From contig NZ_CP133656.1 of the NCBI RefSeq assembly GCF_036885195.1, positions 1,054,001-1,118,000 of the forward strand: a stretch of 64,000 nt of DNA, in the 5' to 3' direction. Made by a program: the position numbers and the translations under genes. Source of the stretch: Pectobacterium cacticida (lineage in GTDB: Bacteria; Pseudomonadota; Gammaproteobacteria; Enterobacterales; Enterobacteriaceae). How positions within the stretch are numbered: position 1 is the first letter of the stretch; each line of letters begins with the position of its first letter. Below are positions 1 to 7,997 of the stretch, one piece after another. Below the pieces are notes generated by a model that saw nothing but the letters and a program-made list of their open reading frames with translations, ran no database searches and had not been told where the DNA came from.

Positions 1-289
1 CCTGAAAGCCATCCAGCGGCTGCCCGTCCTTGAACAGATAAATGGTTGGGATCGAACGTAGGCCAAATTGGGCGGCGACGCGCTGTTCGGTATCACAATC
101 CACCTTTGCCAAAATAAATTGCCCGGCGTACTCCTGCGCCAGTTTGTCCAACACCGGATCCAGTTCCAGGCAGTGCTGACTACGCGCCGACCAGAAGTAA
201 AACAAGACAGGGAGTGTTGTGGAGTGTTCCAGAACCTGATGCAGGTTGGATTCGTTAACGTCAACGGCAGTCGCTTGTTGTTCTAGCAT
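1..289 (-). CDS. ybbN: Thioredoxin-like co-chaperone YbbN/CnoX (N-terminal part)
   Basis: The first 96 codons of a thioredoxin-fold protein; the rest lies beyond the left window edge. The N-terminus (MLEQQATAVDVNESNL) and the stretch LPVLFYFWSARSQHC match enterobacterial YbbN (CnoX), a redox-inactive-type thioredoxin domain followed by TPR repeats that holds unfolding proteins for GroEL and DnaK. The usual CxxC is degenerate (S-Q-H-C), as in the E. coli protein, and the cis-proline loop (SIPTIYLF) is present. The start is an ATG at 287-289. It is transcribed in the same direction as ybbO and tesA, with a possible terminator hairpin in between. Identification is firm; the C-terminal TPR part cannot be seen. 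Confidence 0.93.
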   Translation of the reverse strand, partial: MLEQQATAVDVNESNLHQVLEHSTTLPVLFYFWSARSQHCLELDPVLDKLAQEYAGQFILAKVDCDTEQRVAAQFGLRSIPTIYLFKDGQPLDGFQ

Positions 290-332
290 GAATGTTCTCT
301 CTTACTTCCTGAATTTGATTGATCTTTAGATG

Positions 333-359
333 GGGCTTGCGAGCGCAACTTACAAGCCC
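333..359 (-). terminator. Hairpin between ybbO and ybbN
   Basis: GGGCTTG (333-339) pairs with CAAGCCC (353-359) across a 13-nt loop, 40 nt downstream of the ybbO stop. There is no clear U-tract, so this is a possible weak terminator or processing hairpin only. Confidence 0.3.
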
Positions 360-398
360 GTGCCGTGGTATGCGTATAATCCGCTACTTTCTGCTACC

Positions 399-1169
399 TT
401 ACTTTCGTAATATGCTATCGAGCAGCTGCCCCGGAAGAAGACGGCGCAGCCAGGTCAAGGTATGAGCGACCAGCGTTACGGGATAGCGTAGTTGGGGTCG
501 TGAACTTTCCAGCGCATGATGGAGTTTAGGTAATATTGCTTCTGGCGGCAGCGCGAAATGTTTGGCAATGCCGGGATTGGTGACCGGTTTATCGGTTTGC
601 GTTTGCGCCACGTTATCAGTAAAACGTGTTTTGATTGGACCGGGTTCGATAAGGCTCACATGCACTCCGCTGCCGTGCAGCTCCATGCGTAATGCATCCG
701 ACCAGGCTTCCAGCGCATATTTACTAGCGGCATACGCACCGCGTCCCGGTGTTGACACCAGTCCCAACACGGAACTCGTCTGGATGATGCGGCCTTCGCC
801 GTGCGGCAGCATGGCGGGGAGCAGCAACTGCGTGAGCTGATGTGCGCCGAATAGATTGCTGGAAAACTGCCGTTCGAGCTGCTGGCGTGAAACGGTGTTA
901 AGCGGGCCGTACAAGCCGTATCCGGCGTTATTGAACAAACCATAAAGGCGGTTGTTGGTCAACCTAATCACCTCCGCCGCGGCCCGTTCTACGCTGGCAT
1001 GATCATCGAGATCGAGCGCTATCGCGTCCAGCCCCAGCGTGGTCAGCCGCGTGACATCCTCTGCGCGGCGGCAGGCCGCAATCACACGATAGCCGCGTTT
1101 TTGCAGATCCTGTGCGGCAACTAAGCCAATACCGCTAGAGCACCCGGTGATGAAGACCGTTTTTTGCAT
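399..1169 (-). CDS. ybbO: Short-chain dehydrogenase/reductase YbbO
   Basis: A 256-residue classical SDR oxidoreductase. The N-terminal Rossmann motif is TGCSSGIG (residues about 8-15), the NNAGYG motif follows at about 92-97, and the catalytic Ser and YxxxK are in SSVLG...YAASKYALE. YbbO of E. coli is an NADP(H)-dependent aldehyde/retinol-type reductase of broad specificity; the physiological substrate is not settled. The ATG at 1169 is 25 nt downstream of the tesA stop, so the two genes are probably cotranscribed, as in E. coli. Residues upstream of the Rossmann motif are few, which supports the chosen start. Confidence 0.9.
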   Translation of the reverse strand: MQKTVFITGCSSGIGLVAAQDLQKRGYRVIAACRRAEDVTRLTTLGLDAIALDLDDHASVERAAAEVIRLTNNRLYGLFNNAGYGLYGPLNTVSRQQLERQFSSNLFGAHQLTQLLLPAMLPHGEGRIIQTSSVLGLVSTPGRGAYAASKYALEAWSDALRMELHGSGVHVSLIEPGPIKTRFTDNVAQTQTDKPVTNPGIAKHFALPPEAILPKLHHALESSRPQLRYPVTLVAHTLTWLRRLLPGQLLDSILRK

Positions 1170-1194
1170 AACTTTACCTAATTCAAAAGCCTAT

Positions 1195-1881
1195 TTATTC
1201 AGACTCATGGTTAACTAAGGGTTCCAACTGCTTCGCCATCCATTCCGCGATAAACGGTTGGGCATCCCGAGTCGGATGGATGCCATCTTCCTTCATCCAC
1301 TCCGGTTTAAGATACACTTGCTCCATAAAGAAAGGCAGCAACGGAAGCGCAAACTGCTCCGCCAATTTGGGGTAGAGATTGCTGAATGATTCGATGTAGC
1401 GACGGCCATAGTTGGGCGGCAAACGAATCTGCATTAATAGCGGTTGAGCATTAGCCTGTTTGACCAGCGTGATGATCTGCGCCAGATTCTGTTCGATAGT
1501 GGGCACCGGGAACCCCCGTAGACCATCATTGCCGCCGAGTTCAATCAACACCCAACGTGGCTGATGTTGTTCCAACAAAGCAGGAAGACGCGCCAAGCCC
1601 TGTGCGGCGGTGTCACCGCTAATGCTGGCGTTAACCACCGCAATGCCTTTCTTCTGTGTTTGCCACTGTGTGTTCAACAGCGTTGGCCAGGCGTTAGCGA
1701 CCGGCATTTGGTAGCCCGCACTAAGGCTATCGCCCAGAATTAATAATGTGTCAGCGGCGAAAGCGCGTACGCTGCATAATCCCAGAAGCAAAAGGACGAA
1801 AACATGTTTGCGAAGACCAGCCCAGCGAGTGCTACGCCAAGCAAAAGTACACCTGTAGAAAACATTCTTGAAGTTCATCAT
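1195..1881 (-). CDS. tesA: Periplasmic thioesterase I / protease I / lysophospholipase L1
   Basis: SGNH-hydrolase of the TesA family. A hydrophobic signal peptide ends at SVRAFA-AD, followed by block I GDSLSAGY (nucleophilic Ser), block III GGNDGLRG and block V DGIHPTRDAQ (Asp/His). The enzyme hydrolyses acyl-CoA, lysophospholipid and ester substrates in the periplasm. The start MMNFKNVF at 1881 matches the E. coli N-terminus; an ATG seven codons upstream (1902) is less likely. The signal region is longer than in E. coli, with an inserted Arg-rich stretch. The 5' end overlaps the divergent ybbA reading frame by 78 bp. Work on the E. coli YbbA-YbbP-TesA set points to a functional link among the three proteins. 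Confidence 0.93.
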   Translation of the reverse strand: MMNFKNVFYRCTFAWRSTRWAGLRKHVFVLLLLGLCSVRAFAADTLLILGDSLSAGYQMPVANAWPTLLNTQWQTQKKGIAVVNASISGDTAAQGLARLPALLEQHQPRWVLIELGGNDGLRGFPVPTIEQNLAQIITLVKQANAQPLLMQIRLPPNYGRRYIESFSNLYPKLAEQFALPLLPFFMEQVYLKPEWMKEDGIHPTRDAQPFIAEWMAKQLEPLVNHESE

Positions 1882-2535
1882 CTTAGTAAGCACGTTGGTC
1901 AAGGAGATAATCGGCTTTCCATCCTTACCGGAGTTGAGCTTATTGTCAAACCTGCGCAGACCATTGCCCTGATCGGGGAGTCTGGTTCGGGTAAATCGAC
2001 CCTATTGGGGATTTTGGCCGGACTGGATGATGGCACCGAAGGTAACGTTACTCTGATGGGGCAATCGCTGAACGCATTGGATGAAGAAGGCCGTGCGGCG
2101 CTACGCGCCCAGCATGTCGGTTTCGTGTTTCAGTCTTTTATGCTGGTACCGACGTTGAATGCGTTGGAGAATGTTCAACTGCCTGCGTTGCTGCGCGGTG
2201 AAAGCGATAGCCATAGCAGGACACAGGCCGAGCAGCTTCTCCAGCAACTTGGCTTAGGGAAGCGCTTACATCATCTTCCGGCTCAGCTTTCCGGTGGCGA
2301 ACAACAACGGGTGGCGCTGGCACGCGCATTCAGTGGCCGTCCTGACGTCTTATTCGCTGATGAGCCGACTGGGAATCTGGATCGTCAAACCGGTGAGCGC
2401 ATCGTTGATTTGTTGTTCTCCCTCAATCGCGATTATGCCACCACGTTAATTTTAGTGACCCATGATGAGCAATTGGCAGCCCGCTGTGAGCGACGCCTGC
2501 GCTTGGTGGATGGCAAGTTACGGGAGGACGCATGA
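1804..2535 (+). CDS. ybbA: ABC transporter ATPase YbbA (MacB/LolD type)
   Basis: A 243-residue ATPase with Walker A GESGSGKST, Q-loop FVFQSFMLVPTLNALENV, signature LSGGEQQRVALARA, Walker B VLFADEPTGNLD and switch His VTHDEQ. It belongs to the mechanotransmission (type VII) LolD/MacB class and pairs with YbbP. The ATG at 1804 has an upstream AGGA. The E. coli protein starts about 15 residues later, but the matching codon here (gta) is not a start codon, so the longer N-terminus (MFAKTSPAS) is kept. The gene ends in an ATGA overlap with ybbP, indicating translational coupling, and is divergent from and overlapping with tesA. Confidence 0.92.
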   Translation: MFAKTSPASATPSKSTPVENILEVHHLSKHVGQGDNRLSILTGVELIVKPAQTIALIGESGSGKSTLLGILAGLDDGTEGNVTLMGQSLNALDEEGRAALRAQHVGFVFQSFMLVPTLNALENVQLPALLRGESDSHSRTQAEQLLQQLGLGKRLHHLPAQLSGGEQQRVALARAFSGRPDVLFADEPTGNLDRQTGERIVDLLFSLNRDYATTLILVTHDEQLAARCERRLRLVDGKLREDA

Positions 2536-4961
2536 TCTGGCGGTGGTTTTGGCGCGAATGGCGCTCTCCTTCATTATTAATTGTATGGCTGGCGTTAACG
2601 TTGGCGGTGGCTTGCGTATTAGCCTTAGGCACTATCAGTGACCGCATGGAGAAGGGGCTCAGTCAGCAGAGCCGGGATTTTCTGGCGGGCGATCGTGTAC
2701 TCCGCGCTGCACGCCCTGTTGCAGAGGAGTGGCTTCAAGAAGCGCAGAAACGTGGCCTGACGCTCAGTCGGCAAATTTCTTTTATGACCATGACGTTCGC
2801 GGGCGATACGCCTCAGTTGGCGCGGGTCAAAGCTACCGATCGGCGCTATCCGCTGTATGGCAATTTGCAGACGCGCCCTGAAGGGCTGCATGCAGAAGCG
2901 GGGACGGTGTTGGTGGCGCCGCGCCTGCTCGCGTTACTCGGGCTGAAGGTCGGCGACATGCTTGATGTCGGCGATACGTCACTGCGTATCAGTGGCGAGC
3001 TGATTCAGGAGCCAGATTCCGGCTTCAATCCGTTCGATACCGCGCCGCGTATTCTAATGAGCCTGGATGATGTCGAAAAAACCGGGGCGATTCAGCCTGG
3101 CGGGCGCATTACCTGGCGCTACATGTTTTCCGGCAATGAACAGCAGATTAGTGCATTCAGCGACTTCATCAAGCCACAACTTAAGCCCGATCAGCGCTGG
3201 TATGGCATGGAAGATTCCGAAGGCGCGCTAAGTCAATCATTAAAGCGGTCGCAGCAGTTTCTATTGCTATCGGCGCTGCTGACGTTGCTGTTGTCTATCG
3301 CGGCAGTGGCGGTGGCGATGGGACACTATTGCCGTAGTCGTTACGATCTCGTCGCCATTTTGAAAACGCTGGGTGCGGGAAGACAGGCGTTAAGGCGCTT
3401 AATCATTGGCCAATGGCTTTCCGTGCTCGGTCTGGCGGCGGTGTGCGGTAGCGTGCTTGGTCTGGGGTTTGAGGCGCTGTTAATGAAAATGCTGGCGCCG
3501 GTGCTGCCCGCTGTACTGCCCGCCTCCGGGCTATGGCCGTGGGCGTGGGCGCTGGGGTCGCTGGTGCTGATCTCGCTGTTGGTTGGTCTTCGCCCCTATC
3601 GACTGCTGCTGGCGACACAACCGCTGCGTGTGTTGCGTCAGGATGTGGTGGCGAATGTGTGGCCGCTACGCTATTACCTGCCGGTTGTCCTGATTATTGT
3701 CGTTGGCCTACTGGCCGTGCTGTCTGGCGGCGGGGTACTGCTATGGTCGCTGCTCGGTGGCATGGCGGTGCTATCGTTCCTGTTAGGTGTTATTGGCTGG
3801 GGCGGGCTACTGCTATTACGGCGGTTGACGGTTAAACGATTGGCGCTGCGTCTGGCCATTAATCGCCTGTTGCGTCAGCCGTGGTCCACGCTCAGCCAAC
3901 TCGCCGCTTTTTCGCTGTCCTTCATGCTATTAGCGCTGCTACTGGTAATGCGCGGTGATTTATTGGAGCGCTGGCAACAGCAGTTACCGCCGGGCAGTCC
4001 GAACTATTTCCTGCTGAACATCGCGACGGATCAGGTGCCGCAGGTGAAGGAATTTCTCGATCGGCATGATGTGATGCCGGAACATTTTTACCCGATTATT
4101 CGCGCGCGGTTGACGAAGATCAATCAGCAGATTGCGACGGAAGTGATCCATGAGGACGATCCGGGAGGCAACACGGTAAACCGGGAGCTGAATTTAACCT
4201 GGATGAATGGGATCCCGCCGCACAACATACTGGTGGAAGGCGAGGCGCCGAAAGCCGGCGAAGTCTCGATGGAAGAGAAAGAAGCCAAAGAGATGGGGAT
4301 CAAAATTGGCGATACGCTGACCTTTACTGGTGACACACAGCCCTTTAGCGCTAAGGTAACGAGCTTCCGCCAGGTGGATTGGGAAAGCCTGCGTCCAAAC
4401 TTCTTCTTTATTTTCCCGGTAGGGGCGTTGGATAACCAGCCGCAGTCCTGGCTGACCAGTTTCCGCTACGATGGCGATGAAAAGTTGATCGCGCAGTTGA
4501 ATCGCCAATTCCCGACAATCAGCGTGCTGGATATCGGCAGTATTTTGCGTCAGGTTGGGCAGGTGTTACAGCAAGTCAGTCGGGCGCTGGAAATTATGGT
4601 CATTCTGGTATTGTTCTGCGGCGTGTTACTGTTGTTGGCACAGATTCAGGTTGGCATGCGTCAGCGGCGTCAGGAATTGATGGTTTACCGCACGCTAGGC
4701 GCGGGATTGCGCCTGTTGCGCACCACACTATGGTGCGAGTTTGCCGTGCTGGGATTGGTCGCGGGAACGGCAGCGGCGATCGGCGCAGAATCGGCGCTGT
4801 GGCTATTGCAACGTAAGGTGTTCAACTTTGCCTGGGAACCCAATATTACGATGTGGGTAACGCTCCCGCTAATCGCCGCATTTCTCCTGTCGCTCTGCGG
4901 CGGCTGGATAGGCCTGCGGCTATTGCGTGGTAAGGCCTTGTTCCGGCAGTTCGCGGGTTAA
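2532..4961 (+). CDS. ybbP: ABC transporter permease YbbP (FtsX/MacB fold)
   Basis: An 809-residue permease. One N-terminal membrane helix (SLLIVWLALTLAVACVLALG) precedes a large periplasmic domain, then come two FtsX-type membrane blocks around residues 235-460 and 690-800. The conserved ILKTLGAGR and VYRTLGAGL loops, which contact the ATPase, lie at the cytoplasmic ends of these blocks. It forms the mechanotransmission transporter YbbAP with the preceding gene and is thought to act on envelope lipids or hydrophobic compounds rather than as a classical importer. The ATG overlaps the ybbA stop (ATGA). The transcription unit is closed by a strong hairpin at its stop codon. Confidence 0.92.
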   Translation: MIWRWFWREWRSPSLLIVWLALTLAVACVLALGTISDRMEKGLSQQSRDFLAGDRVLRAARPVAEEWLQEAQKRGLTLSRQISFMTMTFAGDTPQLARVKATDRRYPLYGNLQTRPEGLHAEAGTVLVAPRLLALLGLKVGDMLDVGDTSLRISGELIQEPDSGFNPFDTAPRILMSLDDVEKTGAIQPGGRITWRYMFSGNEQQISAFSDFIKPQLKPDQRWYGMEDSEGALSQSLKRSQQFLLLSALLTLLLSIAAVAVAMGHYCRSRYDLVAILKTLGAGRQALRRLIIGQWLSVLGLAAVCGSVLGLGFEALLMKMLAPVLPAVLPASGLWPWAWALGSLVLISLLVGLRPYRLLLATQPLRVLRQDVVANVWPLRYYLPVVLIIVVGLLAVLSGGGVLLWSLLGGMAVLSFLLGVIGWGGLLLLRRLTVKRLALRLAINRLLRQPWSTLSQLAAFSLSFMLLALLLVMRGDLLERWQQQLPPGSPNYFLLNIATDQVPQVKEFLDRHDVMPEHFYPIIRARLTKINQQIATEVIHEDDPGGNTVNRELNLTWMNGIPPHNILVEGEAPKAGEVSMEEKEAKEMGIKIGDTLTFTGDTQPFSAKVTSFRQVDWESLRPNFFFIFPVGALDNQPQSWLTSFRYDGDEKLIAQLNRQFPTISVLDIGSILRQVGQVLQQVSRALEIMVILVLFCGVLLLLAQIQVGMRQRRQELMVYRTLGAGLRLLRTTLWCEFAVLGLVAGTAAAIGAESALWLLQRKVFNFAWEPNITMWVTLPLIAAFLLSLCGGWIGLRLLRGKALFRQFAG

Positions 4962-4988
4962 ATTGCGTATAAGAATACGCAATTTTCT
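4961..4988 (+). terminator. ybbAP terminator
   Basis: A perfect 10-bp inverted repeat AATTGCGTAT / ATACGCAATT with a 4-nt loop begins at the last base of ybbP and runs into TTCT. It is a compact intrinsic terminator candidate. Confidence 0.65.
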
Positions 4989-5120
4989 CTGAGACGAATT
5001 GCTATGCAAACACAGAGAAAGTTTCGTGCGCAGTACCGCCGCCACGTTTATGCAAAACCTTATAAGCGCCCGACGCAGGGCGCTCAAGCGCCGCAGCCCT
5101 GCGAACCCTGGCTTCTGGCT

Positions 5121-5255
5121 AAATTATGCCGCTACGCGGTTCCATCGGTGTTCATGACCGCTAACCGAGCCGCCAGTGACGCGTTCCCGACGCGGCACTG
5201 GCTTTCGCGACGTCCTGTCGCTCACTCGGCGGTCAAGCTCACCGCTGCATAATTT
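5121..5255. repeat. Large nested palindromic element
   Basis: The outer arms are AAATTATGC (5121-5129) and GCATAATTT (5247-5255). Inside them CGGTGTTCATGACCGC faces GCGGTCAAGCTCACCG, its imperfect inverse complement, and a central hairpin GCCAGTG...CACTGGC caps the structure. About 135 bp fold into one long stem, as in MITE- or BIME-like dispersed elements. An 82-codon open frame crosses it but has no recognisable protein features. This element fills most of the ybbP-speG gap (4962-5292). Confidence 0.65.
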
Positions 5256-5292
5256 TTGATGCCGGATAACAGAGGAAATCTATCTTTTTACC

Positions 5293-5868
5293 TTACTGGC
5301 TGATAGAACTTCCCGGTGCTTCGCCGCCAATACCCGTCACGCTTTTGTGTTTCGCCAGATATTGGTGCTGGAAAATGCACATACGGATTGTATTGCGGTA
5401 TTCACCGTTGATGAAAAACTCGTGGATCAGTTCGCCTTCCACTTCAAAGCCTAGCTTGCTGTAAATATGGATCGCTTTGTTGTTTTCCTTGTCCACAATC
5501 AGATACAGCTTGTAGAGGTTTAATACCGAGAAGCCGTAATCCATCGCCAGTTTGGCCGCCGCGCTGGCATAGCCGTGGCCTTGATAAGCGGGATCGATAA
5601 TGATCTGAAATTCTGCGCGACGGTGGATGTGGTTAATTTCCACCAGTTCAACGAGGCCGACTTTGGTTTGCTCGTGTTCAATAATGAAGCGTCGCTCGCT
5701 CTGATCATGAATATGTTTGTCGTATAGATCGCTAAGTTCGACAAAGGCCTCATAAGGCTCTTCAAACCAATAACGCATCACGCTGGCATTGTTATCCAAC
5801 TGATGAATAAAAGTGAGATCGTCTCGTTCCAGCGGCCGTAGCCGAACGGAACTGCTCGTACTCGACAT
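5293..5868 (-). CDS. speG: Spermidine N1-acetyltransferase
   Basis: A 191-residue GNAT-fold enzyme that acetylates spermidine and spermine with acetyl-CoA, keeping polyamine levels in check. The acidic segment NNASVMRYWFEEPYEAF and the block ELSDLYDKHIHDQSERRF are almost identical to E. coli SpeG and belong to its allosteric polyamine site. The acetyl-CoA loop is QGHGYASAA. The C-terminal tail diverges (GIGGEAPGSSISQ). The start is set at the ATG 5866-5868, six bases after AAGGA; an in-frame TTG two codons upstream is less likely. It stands alone between the palindromic element and purN. Confidence 0.94.
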   Translation of the reverse strand: MSSTSSSVRLRPLERDDLTFIHQLDNNASVMRYWFEEPYEAFVELSDLYDKHIHDQSERRFIIEHEQTKVGLVELVEINHIHRRAEFQIIIDPAYQGHGYASAAAKLAMDYGFSVLNLYKLYLIVDKENNKAIHIYSKLGFEVEGELIHEFFINGEYRNTIRMCIFQHQYLAKHKSVTGIGGEAPGSSISQ

Positions 5869-5953
5869 CGTCAATCCTTATAAAGAAGAGAAATATGAAC
5901 CTTTATTATCAGGAGTCCGCGGACATGGCAATGCCATTACAGACAAGGAGAGT

Positions 5954-5978
5954 GTCAGACTCTAGCGCAGAGCCTGAC
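5954..5978 (-). terminator. Hairpin downstream of purN
   Basis: GTCAGACTC and GAGCCTGAC pair (one G-T) across 7 nt, 29 nt past the purN stop on the minus strand. No clean T-run follows, so termination is only suspected. Confidence 0.35.
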
Positions 5979-6006
5979 GAAATGATGAGAAATGAGCAGA
6001 ACTGGC

Positions 6007-6645
6007 TTATCCAGCCGTATAGCCCTGCGGGGGAATGCGCACGCTATCCAGCCAGGCTTCGTTATCACGCATGACCAGCCTACCGTTCAGAAACCAGTTG
6101 ACGACCATTGGATAAATCGTGTGCTCGCGCGATTTAACGCGCTGGCTCAGGCTCTCCTCGGTATCGTCGCTCAAAACGGACACTTTTGCTTGCAGAATGA
6201 GCGGGCCGCCATCCAGTTCATCGGTGACGAAGTGTATTGATGTACCATGTTCACGATCGCCATTTTCCAGCGCCTTGCGGTGCGTGTGCAGCCCAGGATA
6301 TTTAGGCAGCAGAGAAGGGTGAACGTTAAGCATTCTTCCCGCGAATTGCGCGACAAATTCTGGACTGAGAATCCGCATATAGCCCGCCAGAGCCACCAGC
6401 GCTGGTTCATACTTCTCTATTTCGTTTGCTAGCGCCGTATCAAACGCGGCGCGATCGGCAAAATCATCAGGATTCAGGACGCAGGTAGGAATCCCGGCAT
6501 GCCGCGCGCGTTCCAACCCGTATGCTTCCGCATTATGGCTGAATACGGCGGCAATTTTTCCTTTAACGCGTCCGTTCTTACAGGCGTCAATTAACGCCTG
6601 TAAGTTACTTCCATGACCTGAAATCAGCACCACAATGTTTTTCAT
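6007..6645 (-). CDS. purN: Phosphoribosylglycinamide formyltransferase 1 (GART)
   Basis: The third step of purine synthesis: transfer of formyl from 10-formyl-THF to GAR. The 212-residue protein has the phosphate-binding loop SGHGSNLQALID at residues 8-19, folate-site residues MRILSPEF, and the catalytic segment NVHPSLLPKYPGLHTH (Asn and His), followed by the conserved Asp in ELDGGPLI. Its length matches the E. coli enzyme. The ATG overlaps the purM stop (TAATG), so translation is coupled. Regulation presumably follows the PurR operator upstream of purM. Confidence 0.97.
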   Translation of the reverse strand: MKNIVVLISGHGSNLQALIDACKNGRVKGKIAAVFSHNAEAYGLERARHAGIPTCVLNPDDFADRAAFDTALANEIEKYEPALVALAGYMRILSPEFVAQFAGRMLNVHPSLLPKYPGLHTHRKALENGDREHGTSIHFVTDELDGGPLILQAKVSVLSDDTEESLSQRVKSREHTIYPMVVNWFLNGRLVMRDNEAWLDSVRIPPQGYTAG

Positions 6646-7682
6646 TAGTTAATAACCACTGCGTCTCCGGCATCGGTTTGAGTAATGACGCCGATTTTCC
6701 ATGCATTCTCACCGCTGCGATTAAGCAATGCGACGGCTTCATCTGCCCGTTCGGCTGGCAGTGCGATAATCATACCAACACCACAGTTAAACGTGCGATA
6801 CATTTCGTGGCGGCTGATATTACCAGCCTGTTGCAGCCAGTTGAAAACCGCTGGCCATTGCCAACTGGATTCGTCGATAGTCGCCTGCATGCCTTCTGGC
6901 AGCACACGCGGGATATTTTCCCAGAAACCGCCGCCGGTCAGATGACAAATCGCATGGACGTCCACTTCCTCAATCAGGGCGAGTATGGATTTCACGTAGA
7001 TTTTGGTCGGCGCCAGCAGGTGATCGGCCAGCGGCTTGCCTTCTAGTTCGAATTGCTCTGGATGAACGTTGCTCACTTCAAGCACTTTGCGCACCAGAGA
7101 ATAGCCGTTTGAGTGTGGGCCGCTGGATGCAAGCGCGACCAGAACATCGCCGTTCTGAACTTTGCTGCCATCGATAATGTCTGCCTTTTCTACAACACCG
7201 ACGCAGAAACCGGCAACATCGTAATCTTCGCCGTGATACATTCCTGGCATTTCAGCCGTTTCGCCACCGACCAGCGCACAGCCTGATTGTTTACACCCTT
7301 CAGCGATACCGGTGATTACGCTGGCAGCCGTATCGACATCCAGTTTGCCCGTCGCGTAATAGTCGAGGAAAAATAACGGTTCAGCGCCCTGAACAACCAG
7401 ATCGTTTACGCACATCGCAACCAGATCGATACCGATCGTGTCATGGCGTTTCAGATCCATCGCCAGGCGCAGTTTAGTGCCGACTCCGTCAGTGCCGGAA
7501 ACCAGGATCGGTTCGCGGTATTTTTGCGGTAAGGCGCACAAGGCACCGAAACCACCCAACCCACCCATAACTTCCGGGCGACGAGTTTGTTTCACTACAC
7601 CTTTAATACGGTCTACCAATGCATTACCCGCATCGATATCCACGCCTGCGTCTTTGTAGCTGAGAGAGGTTTTGTCGGTCAC
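6645..7682 (-). CDS. purM: Phosphoribosylaminoimidazole synthetase (AIR synthase)
   Basis: An ATP-dependent cyclisation of FGAM to AIR in purine synthesis. The 345-residue protein starts VTDKTSLSYKDAG at a GTG (7680-7682) preceded by GGGGA, and its length equals the E. coli enzyme. The open frame continues 29 codons upstream, but that stretch has no homology and covers the promoter region. The PurM/AIRS signatures GGFGALCAL, SGTDGVGTKLRLA and VGGETAEMPGMY are present. It is the first gene of purMN, divergent from upp with 315 bp between, where a PurR box lies. Confidence 0.97.
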   Translation of the reverse strand: MTDKTSLSYKDAGVDIDAGNALVDRIKGVVKQTRRPEVMGGLGGFGALCALPQKYREPILVSGTDGVGTKLRLAMDLKRHDTIGIDLVAMCVNDLVVQGAEPLFFLDYYATGKLDVDTAASVITGIAEGCKQSGCALVGGETAEMPGMYHGEDYDVAGFCVGVVEKADIIDGSKVQNGDVLVALASSGPHSNGYSLVRKVLEVSNVHPEQFELEGKPLADHLLAPTKIYVKSILALIEEVDVHAICHLTGGGFWENIPRVLPEGMQATIDESSWQWPAVFNWLQQAGNISRHEMYRTFNCGVGMIIALPAERADEAVALLNRSGENAWKIGVITQTDAGDAVVIN

Positions 7683-7763
7683 TGCTGAGTCCCCACGAAG
7701 GTTACGGATTGTGTTCAGAAAGCATACTGTAGTAAAAATAATGCGCGGCAATTCTAACAGCGT

Positions 7764-7779
7764 AGGCAATCGTTTGCGA
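7764..7779. promoter_or_regulatory. PurR operator upstream of purMN
   Basis: The core GCAATCGTTTGC (7766-7777) is a near-perfect palindrome. Read on the minus strand it gives GCAAACGATTGC, one base off the PurR core GCAAACGTTTGC. It sits about 85 nt upstream of the purM start, where the E. coli purMN operator also lies. With hypoxanthine or guanine bound, PurR would repress purMN here. Confidence 0.75.
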
Positions 7780-7881
7780 GCGATGCGTCATCGGCTGACT
7801 GCATTTCGTTGAGGACAACAATTTCTTTTTGGGGTTGATCTGGATCAGACTTAATCATATGGCGCTCTATATAAAAGGCGG

Positions 7882-7900
7882 TATAATCCGGCGATTTTTT
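7882..7900 (+). promoter_or_regulatory. upp promoter -10 and UTP-sensitive start region
   Basis: A perfect TATAAT (7882-7887) is followed six bases later by GATTTTTT (from 7893). This arrangement matches E. coli upp. There RNA polymerase starts at the G or the A and slips on the T-run: high UTP favours aborted poly-U transcripts and low UTP favours upp expression. The -35 region is weak by eye. The rest of the 7683-7997 gap holds the PurR box and a leader of about 105 nt. Confidence 0.7.
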
Positions 7901-7997
7901 TACGACGGGCTTTTATGTCCGCCTGGCGGGCCGCCATAGCGGTGTTTAAAATGCGTTTGACATTTTTGCCCGCCCACTAGCCGATGGGGAGAGAGTA

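Noticed and set aside
5004..5252. 82-codon open frame after ybbP
   Set aside because: It runs through the nested palindrome, has no family features, and the reading frame is explained by GC-rich repeat DNA.
7683..7769. N-terminal extension of PurM (29 codons)
   Set aside because: The extension covers the PurR-controlled promoter region and lacks homology; the GTG at 7682 gives the exact family length.
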